DNA of 17,261 bases from Tannerella sp. (GCA_031289515.1 JAITPH010000147.1:1-17261), one strand, 5' to 3'; shown: positions 1 to 6,590, numbered from the stretch's first letter. Translations and numbers: made by a program. Notes: generated by a model not told the origin, from the letters alone.

Positions 1-1
1 G

Positions 2-100
2 CGAATAGTAGCCGCGCTCCTCGAAAACAACCAGACCCCCGAAGGAATCCGCATCCCCGAAAAGCTCGTCCCATACACCCGCTTCGAAATAATTAAATAG
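2..100 (+). CDS. serS: Seryl-tRNA synthetase, C-terminal end (partial)
   Basis: The window opens inside a gene. The frame beginning at base 2 reads about 32 residues, starting RIVAALLENNQTPEGIRIPE and ending YTRFEIIK before a TAG at 98-100. This is the conserved C-terminus of bacterial seryl-tRNA synthetase: the motif-3 helix region followed by the 'P-x-x-L-x-P-Y' tail. The enzyme charges tRNA-Ser (and tRNA-Sec where present) with serine in the cytoplasm. The catalytic core lies outside the window, so only the family can be named. A strong hairpin follows within 25 bases, and the next gene is convergent, so serS ends its transcription unit here. Confidence 0.85.
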   Translation, partial: RIVAALLENNQTPEGIRIPEKLVPYTRFEIIK

Positions 101-124
101 CCTCCGGACGCCCGCCTAAAAGAG

Positions 125-160
125 AAAAAGCGCGATATCACAACGGATACCGCGCTTTTT
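125..160. terminator. Bidirectional rho-independent terminator between serS and the fimbrillin gene
   Basis: A 10-bp perfect stem pairs AAAAAGCGCG (125-134) with CGCGCTTTTT (151-160). After one A/C mismatch the stem continues with TATC (136-139) against GATA (146-149) and a 6-nt loop. The A-tract on one side and T-tract on the other give a U-run in both directions. This suits its position between the serS stop (100) and the convergent stop at 187. Confidence 0.85.
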
Positions 161-186
161 CAAAGATATGAATAAGGAATTTTATT

Positions 187-1536
187 TCATTGCCTCTTTA
201 CGTACAGGACATGTTTTACATTTCCAAGCGTAAAAGTTATTGTGCCTGTCGTACCCGCTGTAAAAGTGGCGTCAGCCGTAATATTGACATCTACATTCGT
301 ATTTGCCGCCATCAATGTCGTAGGCGAGTTAAGCGTCAATCCCGGACCGGCAGCAACAGCCGAATATGTCACAGCGGTCAAAGCAGGCATTCCTGCGCCT
401 AACTGATACCTTATTTTGGCTATATTCTGGCTCGTAACGGAACTTGATATTTTAGCCGTATCCACGCTCGTGACAATAGCATACTGCCCGTTTGAAGAAA
501 TATGTCGCGCCCCGTCGCTAATCGTGACCGTATATTCAATGTTACTGCCCGGATTGTTTTGAGCGCCATTCAAATTCTTATAGCCCTCGCTTCCAACCCT
601 GTTTATCGTAAACAAATAATGATGATTACGCTTGGTATCAAGATATTTTCCGGTTGAAGGATCATAAAAGTCCAAGCGATAATAAAAAGTATCGGTAGCG
701 TTAACCGCACGATAAAGAATAATATGCTGACGATTTGCGCTAAAGACATCATCACCGATAGAGATACCGTTACCTGTGCCTAATCCCAAAATTCTTGTGC
801 TTGACTTGTACTCGTGCAGATAAAGGCATTTTTCCTGATCGGTAGCGCCTGCCTTTTGCAACAGGCGAAAAGTATTGTATGTAAGGACATACCCCGGGCC
901 ACTCGCATATCCCTCTCCGTTATACGGTTGAACATATCCGTACTTTGCTATGTTATATATGGCATAAGATACGTTTTCAGCCGTGAAGGCGCCCGTCACA
1001 TCCGAGACGCTTTCGCCCATCTGTACCTGTACCTTAGCCACTTCGCGCGTCATTTCGCACATATATGAAGATGACAAAACAGTCTCGCCATACATCGGCA
1101 AATACTCGCCGACAATGTAATAGTTATCAGTATTCAACTTGAATTTATCGTTAATCGTACTGATAGTAACGCCGGCAGGATTTACTCCCGAATTAGTATT
1201 CGCAATACAAACAATGCGATTCCCGATAGTCGGCTTAAATGACAACTGCGGAAGCAACTGCACTGCCTGACCGTTGCCCATGATTTTCGAGCCGCCAACG
1301 TGATCCGAGTTTAATAATACCCCGGTCGTCGGATGAAACTCAAGCACCCAAACCGAATCAATCATACATTCGCTTTGGGTTGCATTACTGTATACGCCAA
1401 CTGTAGTCGCGTCCGGCATACGCAACTCTATACGCCCTTCCGTATCAACAGGATAATCGCCGATAGGACCGTTAATGTCGTTATTACATGCCGTAAGGCA
1501 AAGAATACTCGCTATGAAAAATGTTATTCGTTTCAT
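187..1536 (-). CDS. Fimbrillin-like lipoprotein (FimA/Mfa superfamily)
   Basis: A 449-residue protein with a lipoprotein signal peptide: MKRITFFIASILCLTAC, lipobox LTAC with the acylated Cys at residue 17. The mature region opens with a short linker and a beta-rich segment containing 'IDSVWVLEFHPTTGVLL' (about residues 59-75). This resembles the start of fimbrillin-family proteins, in which a structured N-terminal lobe follows the lipid anchor. The C-terminus is Thr/Ala-rich with alternating hydrophobic residues (TITFTLGNVKHVLYVKRQ), consistent with an Ig-like strand. Proteins of this family form subunits, tips or anchors of Bacteroidales type V pili on the outer surface. No partner fimbrial genes are adjacent, so its role (stalk, tip or stand-alone surface protein) is not determined. 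The ATG at 1536 is the first codon of an obvious signal peptide and lies downstream of a good Bacteroidota promoter. Confidence 0.62.
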   Translation of the reverse strand: MKRITFFIASILCLTACNNDINGPIGDYPVDTEGRIELRMPDATTVGVYSNATQSECMIDSVWVLEFHPTTGVLLNSDHVGGSKIMGNGQAVQLLPQLSFKPTIGNRIVCIANTNSGVNPAGVTISTINDKFKLNTDNYYIVGEYLPMYGETVLSSSYMCEMTREVAKVQVQMGESVSDVTGAFTAENVSYAIYNIAKYGYVQPYNGEGYASGPGYVLTYNTFRLLQKAGATDQEKCLYLHEYKSSTRILGLGTGNGISIGDDVFSANRQHIILYRAVNATDTFYYRLDFYDPSTGKYLDTKRNHHYLFTINRVGSEGYKNLNGAQNNPGSNIEYTVTISDGARHISSNGQYAIVTSVDTAKISSSVTSQNIAKIRYQLGAGMPALTAVTYSAVAAGPGLTLNSPTTLMAANTNVDVNITADATFTAGTTGTITFTLGNVKHVLYVKRQ

Positions 1537-1592
1537 TACTTTAATCTGTTAATTTATAAAAATTCTGTTCGTAAACTCATTATAATACGCCC

Positions 1593-1624
1593 CAAAGGTA
1601 TTGATATTTATTGTAACCGCCAAA
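1593..1624 (-). promoter_or_regulatory. Bacteroidota sigma-ABfr-type promoter of the fimbrillin gene
   Basis: On the minus strand, TTTG (1621-1624) is followed by a 20-nt spacer and TACCTTTG (1593-1600). This matches the known Bacteroides consensus TTTG-N19-21-TAnnTTTG. Transcription would start near 1586, leaving a 5' leader of roughly 50 nt before the ATG at 1536. The rest of the 200-bp gap (1537-1736) is AT-rich, with only a weak A6-TACG-T6 palindrome at 1635-1650. Confidence 0.65.
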
Positions 1625-1736
1625 AAAAAACATCAAAAAATACGTTTTTTCTGCAAATTATTTTTTCGAGCCTTCCGCTTTTCATTCGGATTGATGCCGA
1701 TACATACTGTTAATCAATATATTATCGAGCAAAACA

Positions 1737-2315
1737 TCATGTCGGCGCAACGACTACTTTTCCATCTTTAAAAACGTAAATTTCACCGCTTTCGGGGCAT
1801 ATCGCGACGCCTTTCTCGTCGAAATTGAGACGATGACCGTACCGGCTCACCCACCCTATCCATCTCGCGGGATTTCCGACGGCCAAAGCATACGCCGAAA
1901 CGTCTTTCGTAACGACCGTTCCCGCTCCTATCATCGCATATTCGCCTATTGCGACGCCGCAAACAATCGTGGCATTTGCTCCTATTGTCGCGCCTTTACA
2001 GACCTTTGTCGGCACGTACTCGCCCTTGCGCGAAACGGCGCTGCGCGGATTCGTGATGTTTGTGAACACGCAACTCGGGCCTAAGAACACATCGTCGCCG
2101 CACGTGACGCCGGTATATACGGATACATTGTTCTGCACCTTCACGTTGTCTCCGAGCACGACCTCCGGAGCAATGAGCACGTTCTGACCTATCGTACAAT
2201 TCTTTCCCACCTCGCATCCGGTCGTCAGATGCGAAAAATGCCAAATCTTAGTCCCCGCGCCTATCTTGCAGCCTTCATCTATTACGGCGCTTTCGTGCGC
2301 AAAATATTCTTCCAT
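1737..2315 (-). CDS. wbpD: WbpD/WlbB-type sugar N-acetyltransferase (left-handed beta-helix)
   Basis: A 192-residue hexapeptide-repeat acyltransferase. Isoleucine-patch repeats fill residues about 12-140 (for example IGAGTKIWHF, IGQNVLIAPE, IGANATIVCG, IGAGTVVTKD). A loop 'VFTNITNPRSAVSRKGEYVP' interrupts the coil at about 83-102, and the C-terminal cap reads GNPARWIGWVSRYGHRLNF...CPESGE. This matches the WbpD/WlbB family, which uses acetyl-CoA to N-acetylate the 3-amino group of UDP-2-acetamido-3-amino-2,3-dideoxy-glucuronate on the way to di-N-acetylated uronic acids of O-antigen or capsule. dTDP-3-amino-sugar acetyltransferases (FdtC/QdtC) have the same fold and are the main alternative. 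It starts 4 nt after the stop of the RsmI-like gene, so the two are probably co-transcribed. No other sugar-nucleotide genes are nearby, so the substrate must be made by enzymes encoded elsewhere. Confidence 0.82.
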   Translation of the reverse strand: MEEYFAHESAVIDEGCKIGAGTKIWHFSHLTTGCEVGKNCTIGQNVLIAPEVVLGDNVKVQNNVSVYTGVTCGDDVFLGPSCVFTNITNPRSAVSRKGEYVPTKVCKGATIGANATIVCGVAIGEYAMIGAGTVVTKDVSAYALAVGNPARWIGWVSRYGHRLNFDEKGVAICPESGEIYVFKDGKVVVAPT

Positions 2316-2319
2316 TCTC

Positions 2320-3027
2320 TTACTGTTTATAAATCAAAAAAATCGCCGGTTTCCTGTTCAAATCAGGCTTTTGCCTCGTCCATTCCCTGACTGGAAGCGT
2401 CCGGATAAACTCGTCGTCGCCTGTTATATCCGAAGCCACGCACAATCGCGTCGCCTGTCTGCATATTCTAACGAAATCGTCGAGCAGTTTATTGTTTCTG
2501 TAAGGCGTTTCTATGAATATTTGCGTCTCGTTTTCGGCATACATTCGCGCCTCAAACGCCTTTATCCGTTCTGCGCGACTGTGCGCCTCGACAGGAAGGT
2601 AGCCGTGAAAGGCAATACTCTGACCGTTGAAACCCGAAGCCATCAAAGCCATCAGTATCGACGACGGCCCGACTAACGGCACGACGCGATAGCCCTTACG
2701 CTGTGCCAGAGCCGCTATGTCGGCGCCCGGATCGGCAACGGCAGGGCAACCGGCTTCCGACATCACGCCAATTGATTCGCCGCGTTCCATCGGAGCCAGC
2801 ATACCGGATATTTCTTCCGGCGTCGTATGTTCGTTCAGTTCCGTAAACTCAAGATTGTCTATCACTATCGACGCATCCGTTTTCTTCAGAAATCGCCGCG
2901 CCGTCCGGACATTCTCGACGATGAAATGCCTTAGCGACAAAATTATCTCGCGATTGTACGGCGGCAACACGCGACTGTGCTCCGTTTCGCCTATCGTAAC
3001 CGGTATCAAATATAATATTGCTTCCAT
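2320..3027 (-). CDS. RsmI-like SAM-dependent methyltransferase (tetrapyrrole methylase fold)
   Basis: A 235-residue protein. The signature strings of the RsmI group are present: 'SEAGCPAVADPG' (about 90-101), 'VGPSSILMALMASGFNG' (119-135) and 'FIETPYRNNK' (171-180). RsmI 2'-O-methylates C1402 of 16S rRNA using SAM. Canonical RsmI is around 280 residues and opens with LYxVxTPIGN; here the start is the variant LYLIPVTIGET and the C-terminal region is short. This looks like the short Bacteroidota RsmI-related form, whose exact target I cannot state. The ATG at 3027 lies directly downstream of a possible -7 element (3035-3042), implying a nearly leaderless message. It is the first gene of a pair with the N-acetyltransferase. 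Confidence 0.75.
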   Translation of the reverse strand: MEAILYLIPVTIGETEHSRVLPPYNREIILSLRHFIVENVRTARRFLKKTDASIVIDNLEFTELNEHTTPEEISGMLAPMERGESIGVMSEAGCPAVADPGADIAALAQRKGYRVVPLVGPSSILMALMASGFNGQSIAFHGYLPVEAHSRAERIKAFEARMYAENETQIFIETPYRNNKLLDDFVRICRQATRLCVASDITGDDEFIRTLPVREWTRQKPDLNRKPAIFLIYKQ

Positions 3028-3034
3028 ATCAGTG

Positions 3035-3042
3035 CAAAATTA
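3035..3042 (-). promoter_or_regulatory. Possible -7 element for the RsmI-like/wbpD unit
   Basis: On the minus strand 3035-3042 reads TAATTTTG, matching TAnnTTTG. It ends only 7 nt before the ATG at 3027, so transcription would begin at or next to the start codon. I see no convincing -33 TTTG at the expected distance, so this is tentative. Confidence 0.35.
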
Positions 3043-3065
3043 CTGCTTTTTTCAAAAATAATCCC

Positions 3066-3073
3066 TATATTTG
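3066..3073 (+). promoter_or_regulatory. -7 promoter element of the RsmF-like gene
   Basis: TATATTTG at 3066-3073 matches the Bacteroidota -7 consensus TAnnTTTG and lies 19 nt before the ATG at 3093. A T-run (3047-3052) occupies the -33 region, but no TTTG is present. The 65-bp divergent gap (3028-3092) holds this and the opposing element. Confidence 0.5.
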
Positions 3074-3092
3074 CGCATAACTTTTCAAAAAC

Positions 3093-4541
3093 ATGATTAA
3101 ACAGGACTTTATAACCCGGACAAGAGAACTGCTGAAAGACGAATACGACGCTCTGGAGGCGGCTCTCATGCAGCAACCGCCTGTCAGCATCAGGCTGAAT
3201 CCCCTGAAGACGTCGGACGCTTTACAGCCTTTCGACGATTCTTTTCAATCGGAAAATGTCGCATGGTGCAAGGCGGGACGCTATCTCGCGGCGCGACCGT
3301 CGTTCACGTTAGATCCCTTGTTTCATGCGGGCGTTTACTATGTTCAGGAAGCGGCGTCGATGTTTCTCGAACAGGCTTTGTCTGCTGCGGATATGAATCG
3401 TGACCGGATTGTCGCGCTTGACCTTTGCGCTGCTCCGGGCGGCAAATCTACGCATCTACAGACGCTCCTGCCGCAGGGAAGCCTTCTCGTTTGCAACGAA
3501 CTTGTCCGCAGCCGCAGCGTGATTCTCGCCGAAAACATGGCTAAATGGGGCGGCGCGGATAATATCGTCACTTGCGCCGAGCCTGCTTTATTCGGCGAAT
3601 GTACTAACCTGTTCGACGTCGTACTTGCCGACCTGCCCTGTTCGGGTGAAGGTATGTTTCGCAAGAATCCGGACAGTTGCAACGAATGGAGCGCGGACAA
3701 TGTGAATATGTGCGCAAACCGCCAGAGACGCATCATTCGCGATGTATGGAATTCGCTCAAACCGGGCGGATGGCTGATTTACAGTACTTGCACGTACAAT
3801 ACTGCCGAAAATGAGGATAACGTCGCCCTGCTTGCAAAAGAACTCGGCGCCGAAATCGTTGCGATACCGGTCAATCGGGAATGGAATATTTCAGGCTCGC
3901 TGGGATGCGACATGCCTGCTTATCGTTTCTTTCCGCACCGTACAAAGGGCGAAGGCTTCTTCCTCGCTTTGCTAAGGAAAAATTCCGGTTATTACAAAGA
4001 GTCCGGATTCAAAAACAAAGTATTCAAACCGTTTCCGGCGACGCAAAAAATAAGAGGATTGCTCGGCGAGCCGGAAAAATTTGTCTTCCTGAACAACAAC
4101 AGCGCAAATTTATACGCCGTTCCCGAACGGCATGAAGGCGTGTACAGTTACCTGTCGAAAAGTATCAATATCGTTTCTTGGGGCGTATATTTAGGCGCTC
4201 TCAAAGGCGCAGATTTAATACCGTCCGCATCATTGGCCATGAACGCAGCCTTTCGTCGAGCCTCGTTTCCAAGCGCGGAATTGACCCTCGAAGACGCGAT
4301 AAAATACCTCAGAAAAGAAGCCATAGAGCTACCCGCCGACATGCCTTTAGGTCACATTTTAGTAACATACAAAAACGTTCCGTTAGGATTCGTAAAAAAC
4401 CTCCAAAACCGCTCCAATAACCTCTACCCGACGGAATGGAGAATCCGGAATAAGTTGAAAGTTAAAAATGAGCAATGGACAAGGAATAATTTACAATTGA
4501 CAATCGACAATGACTTTGTTGCAACGGTACTTAGGATATAA
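3093..4541 (+). CDS. RsmF-like rRNA cytosine-C5 methyltransferase (NOL1/NOP2/Sun family)
   Basis: A 482-residue SAM-dependent RNA m5C methyltransferase. The N-terminal region is followed by a Rossmann domain with motif I 'DLCAAPGGKST' (110-120). Motif IV 'DLPCSGEGMFRKNP' contains C183, used for product release. Motif VI 'YSTCTY' contains the presumed nucleophile C233. 'FFPHRTKGEGFFLALL' follows at about 279-294. The C-terminal ~150 residues form the PUA-like RNA-binding part, ending with 'LGHILVTYKNVPLGFVKN...LYPTEWRIR' (about 419-452). E. coli RsmF modifies C1407 of 16S rRNA; the same target is likely but not shown. The last ~30 residues (NKLKVKNEQWTRNNLQLTID...) are encoded by a low-complexity intergenic repeat and by the terminator stem, so they are probably a recently added tail rather than part of the fold. 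Confidence 0.85.
   Translation: MIKQDFITRTRELLKDEYDALEAALMQQPPVSIRLNPLKTSDALQPFDDSFQSENVAWCKAGRYLAARPSFTLDPLFHAGVYYVQEAASMFLEQALSAADMNRDRIVALDLCAAPGGKSTHLQTLLPQGSLLVCNELVRSRSVILAENMAKWGGADNIVTCAEPALFGECTNLFDVVLADLPCSGEGMFRKNPDSCNEWSADNVNMCANRQRRIIRDVWNSLKPGGWLIYSTCTYNTAENEDNVALLAKELGAEIVAIPVNREWNISGSLGCDMPAYRFFPHRTKGEGFFLALLRKNSGYYKESGFKNKVFKPFPATQKIRGLLGEPEKFVFLNNNSANLYAVPERHEGVYSYLSKSINIVSWGVYLGALKGADLIPSASLAMNAAFRRASFPSAELTLEDAIKYLRKEAIELPADMPLGHILVTYKNVPLGFVKNLQNRSNNLYPTEWRIRNKLKVKNEQWTRNNLQLTIDNDFVATVLRI
4452..4516 (+). repeat. Low-complexity repeat, copy A (TTGAAAGTTAAAAATG / ACAATTGAC type)
   Basis: This AT-rich stretch shares blocks with a second copy at 6591-6740, including TTGAAAGTTAA, AATGGACAAGGAA and ACAATTGAC, in the same order and orientation. 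It lies inside the 3' end of the RsmF-like ORF and is translated as its C-terminal tail. Confidence 0.7.
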
Positions 4542-4562
4542 CCTATCCTATAGTACCGTTGC
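4521..4562. terminator. Long hairpin terminator at the end of the RsmF-like gene
   Basis: GCAACGGTACTTAGGATA (4521-4538) pairs with 4544-4562, whose reverse complement is GCAACGGTACTATAGGATA: about 18 bp with a single bulge and a 5-nt loop (TAACC). TTTAATTTTT follows at 4563-4572. The stop codon TAA (4539-4541) of the RsmF-like ORF lies in the loop, so the left arm is coding. The hairpin also sits ahead of the convergent stop at 4644. Confidence 0.85.
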
Positions 4563-4643
4563 TTTAATTTTTAATTGCTTATGTAAGAATCGGGCATACC
4601 TGTCCCGTGAATTTATTCAGTATTCGGGTTGCGGCTACACGAA

Positions 4644-5297
4644 TTAAATCATTCTGATAATGTTTTTTGCCAGATTCTGCAATGTTCGGATGCCTTCGGC
4701 GTCTTGTTTCAAATCGTCGGGCGTCAATCCATGTATATTATTCCAGTATGTGGAGGAGGCGACCGGCATTTCCGCGATAGTGAAATACTGATTCAGACTT
4801 TCAAACGTCATGGATGCGCCCGACCGTAGCGTCGTTACGACGGCTGCGCCCGCCTTATATCGGAAGTTTTCCGAGCCGGAAAAGAATGCCCTGTCCAGAA
4901 ACGACTTCAATGTGCCCGCAATGCCGCCGAAACATGTTGGCGAAGCAAGAATAATCGCATTAGCGGTTTTCATGGAGTTGATCCATTTTTGCTCATCCGG
5001 AGTTGCATACAGGCAGCCCTTTCCCTTGTTATCAAGATGACAGCTGTTGCAGGCAATGCAGCCACGGATATCCTTTCCGCCCATATTGATGATCTCAAAA
5101 TCAATCCTTTCCCGCTCGAAAACGCCTCCCATTACCGAAAGCGCATAAGCCGTGTTGCCGTGTTCGTCAGGACTTCCGTTCAGGGCGACTACTTTCGCCG
5201 ATTCATGCCGACACTTGATCAGTGCGCTCGCACCTTCTCTGACCGTCAATGTCGCGCCCACCCAGCCGACTGCTTTTAGAAACTCTCTTTTTTTCAT
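4644..5297 (-). CDS. Flavodoxin-fold NAD(P)H-dependent reductase with N-terminal leader
   Basis: A 217-residue member of the flavodoxin / NADPH-dependent FMN reductase family. A Rossmann-like start 'KVVALNGSPDEHGNT' (35-49) gives the FMN phosphate loop. 'RGCIACNSCHLDNKGKGC' carries C80, C83, C86 and C95, typical of the iron-sulfur-flavoprotein-like subfamily. 'LASPTCFGGIAG' (117-128) is the flavin ring region. Unlike its upstream paralogue it has about 33 extra N-terminal residues, MKKREFLKAVGWVGATL..., resembling a Tat-like or Sec leader with a KR pair instead of RR, so it may be exported or membrane-associated. The phosphate loop has PDEH where the paralogue has PRKS. It starts 6 nt after the paralogue's stop, so the two are an operon. 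The physiological substrate is unknown. Confidence 0.75.
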   Translation of the reverse strand: MKKREFLKAVGWVGATLTVREGASALIKCRHESAKVVALNGSPDEHGNTAYALSVMGGVFERERIDFEIINMGGKDIRGCIACNSCHLDNKGKGCLYATPDEQKWINSMKTANAIILASPTCFGGIAGTLKSFLDRAFFSGSENFRYKAGAAVVTTLRSGASMTFESLNQYFTIAEMPVASSTYWNNIHGLTPDDLKQDAEGIRTLQNLAKNIIRMI

Positions 5298-5303
5298 GCT
5301 TCT

Positions 5304-5933
5304 TTATCGGATGAAATTCGTAAATATCTTTTCCGTCTGCGGCGGCTCCATGTCTTTCGCCCGTTCGCACATTCTAAGCATCCACGCCATATTCTTACCA
5401 AGCATTTTCATTATTTGAATGCCTTCCTCGTCCTGTGCGGCGTCGCCGGGAGCAAGTCCATGTATCACATTCCAATAGTTGGATGACGGGATAAGCATTT
5501 CCGATATACTCAAATAATGATTCAAGGCGTTGAAAGTCATGCTGCCACCCGTCCGGCGAACGGCAACTACGGAAGCGCCTACCTTGTGCCTAAACCGGTT
5601 TCCGTTAGCGCTTGCCACAAAAAAAGCGCGATCCAGAAAACATTTCATCGTTCCCGCGATGCCCGAATAATACACCGGCGAAGCGATGATAATACCGTCC
5701 GCTTCCATCATCTTCGCAAGCGAATCGTTAAGCATGTCGCCCGTAATGACGCACTTGCCGTCCTTCTTCTCAGCGCATTTATTACACGCAAGACACCCCC
5801 TGATGTGCTTTCCGCCTACATCTATTATTTCAAAATCAAATCCTTCTTCCCGAAACACATTGCCGATGACGTTCAATGCGTATGCAGTATTTCCGCTTTT
5901 TCGCGGACTGCCGTTTATTGCTACAACCTTCAT
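5304..5933 (-). CDS. Flavodoxin-fold NAD(P)H-dependent reductase (cytoplasmic paralogue)
   Basis: A 209-residue flavodoxin family protein. 'VVAINGSPRKSGNT' (3-16) is the canonical FMN phosphate loop. 'RGCLACNKCAEKKDGKC' carries C47, C50, C53 and C61. 'IASPVYYSGIAGTMKCFLDRAFF' (83-105) is the classic flavin-contact segment of this family. No signal peptide is present. It is clearly homologous along its whole length to the next gene downstream (shared motifs GGK-I-RGC-AC, GIAGT-K-FLDRAFF, SMTF-LN-Y, YWN-IHGL), so the pair arose by tandem duplication. Such proteins reduce FMN-bound electrophiles, quinones or nitro compounds, or transfer electrons; the substrate cannot be told here. It is divergent from the cupin gene across a 318-bp region. 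Confidence 0.8.
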   Translation of the reverse strand: MKVVAINGSPRKSGNTAYALNVIGNVFREEGFDFEIIDVGGKHIRGCLACNKCAEKKDGKCVITGDMLNDSLAKMMEADGIIIASPVYYSGIAGTMKCFLDRAFFVASANGNRFRHKVGASVVAVRRTGGSMTFNALNHYLSISEMLIPSSNYWNVIHGLAPGDAAQDEEGIQIMKMLGKNMAWMLRMCERAKDMEPPQTEKIFTNFIR

Positions 5934-6001
5934 AATTGTTCTTTCAATTTTATTATTTCCGCCGCAAAGATATAATATTTTTCGGATATGATTTCCAAAT
6001 G

Positions 6002-6032
6002 CAAAATTATAATACGGAATGAATGTGTCAAA
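6002..6032 (-). promoter_or_regulatory. Candidate promoter of the flavodoxin-reductase pair
   Basis: On the minus strand, TTTG (6029-6032) and TAATTTTG (6002-6009) are separated by 19 nt, matching the Bacteroidota consensus. A second -7 match, TATCTTTG, lies nearer the gene at 5965-5972, but its nearest TTTG is 23 nt away. Either or both could be used. Confidence 0.45.
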
Positions 6033-6133
6033 AGCCTGCGCGCAGTCGTTATTGCTAACTCGAAGGAATTGTGTTGCAGATGTTTTCCTGATAGTCTACC
6101 GTCATTGCGCGTGGGTAATGGAATATAAGGATT

Positions 6134-6184
6134 TGTATTCTGTAAAATATAAAATAGATTCAAATTTGTATTCTGTGAAATACA
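6134..6184. promoter_or_regulatory. Pair of operator-like palindromes upstream of the cupin gene
   Basis: Site 2 (6167-6184) is TGTATT-CTGTGA-AATACA, a perfect 6+6 inverted repeat. Site 1 (6134-6151) is TGTATT-CTGTAA-AATATA, with one arm mismatch. The two are exactly 33 bp apart, about three helical turns, and are also direct repeats over 20 bp. Site 2 covers the -33 element and spacer of the cupin promoter, the position expected for a repressor or proximal activator. The regulator is unknown and no regulator gene lies in the window. Confidence 0.6.
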
Positions 6185-6197
6185 TTTATTATCTTTG
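6165..6197 (+). promoter_or_regulatory. Promoter of the KdgF-like cupin gene
   Basis: TTTG (6165-6168), a 21-nt spacer and TATCTTTG (6190-6197) match the Bacteroidota consensus. The start codon at 6252 leaves a leader of about 50 nt. The -33 element lies inside the second operator-like palindrome. Confidence 0.6.
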
Positions 6198-6251
6198 CAT
6201 CCAAAATGAGATGAAATATGGAACAGTTATTTTCAGTACTTTAATATAAAT

Positions 6252-6590
6252 ATGGAATCAAAAAGCAGTAAGTTTCAGGTGGCCGGCGAATTGGCTTGGC
6301 AAGCGGCGGGCGAAGGCGCGCGACGCCAGATAATGGGTTATGACCCGCAATTGATGTTGGTCAAGGTAGAATTTGAGAAAGGCGCAGTCGGCGCGCTTCA
6401 TACGCATCCTCATTCGCAGTCGTCGTATGTGGCCGAAGGCGTCTTTGAACTGATTATAGGCGACGAAAAAAAGACGCTTCACAAGGGCGACGGCTATTAT
6501 GTGTCTCCCGATGTATTGCATGGCTGCACTTGTCTGGAAGCCGGTATCCTGATTGATGCCTTCAGCCCTGTCAGGGAAGACTTTCTTTAG
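6252..6590 (+). CDS. KdgF-like single-domain cupin
   Basis: A 112-residue small cupin. 'MLVKVEFEKGAVGALHTHPHSQ' gives metal ligands H50, H52 and Q56, and 'YYVSPDVLHGC' gives H90. 'AGILIDAFSPVREDFL' is the usual C-terminus of the KdgF group. KdgF opens the ring of unsaturated monouronates (4,5-unsaturated galacturonate or mannuronate) in pectin and alginate catabolism. No other uronate genes are nearby, so the assignment is by sequence pattern only and other roles of small cupins remain possible. The ATG at 6252 is preferred: it follows a regulated-looking promoter and gives a normal family length. The gene is divergent from the flavodoxin reductases and stops directly against the low-complexity repeat at 6591. 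Confidence 0.75.
   Translation: MESKSSKFQVAGELAWQAAGEGARRQIMGYDPQLMLVKVEFEKGAVGALHTHPHSQSSYVAEGVFELIIGDEKKTLHKGDGYYVSPDVLHGCTCLEAGILIDAFSPVREDFL

Larger units (their letters stand above)
5934..6251. other. 318-bp divergent intergenic region between flavodoxin reductases and cupin
   Basis: No convincing gene is seen. The left third holds candidate promoters for the flavodoxin pair. The middle (about 6098-6122, CCGTCATTGCGCGTGGGTAA) resembles the start of the repeat family found at 15461 and 16399. The right part holds two operator-like palindromes, the cupin promoter and a possible 8-codon upstream ORF (6218-6244). Confidence 0.6.

Noticed and set aside
1635..1650. A6-TACG-T6 palindrome upstream of the fimbrillin promoter as a terminator for wbpD
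   Set aside because: Only A-T pairs form the stem, so it would be very weak; homopolymer runs in AT-rich DNA explain it.
1333..1713. A 126-codon plus-strand ORF antisense to the fimbrillin 5' end
   Set aside because: It overlaps a real signal peptide and promoter on the other strand and has no recognisable features.
6019..6249. A 76-codon plus-strand ORF across the cupin upstream region
   Set aside because: It runs through both operator palindromes and the promoter, has no family resemblance, and the cupin has a better start.
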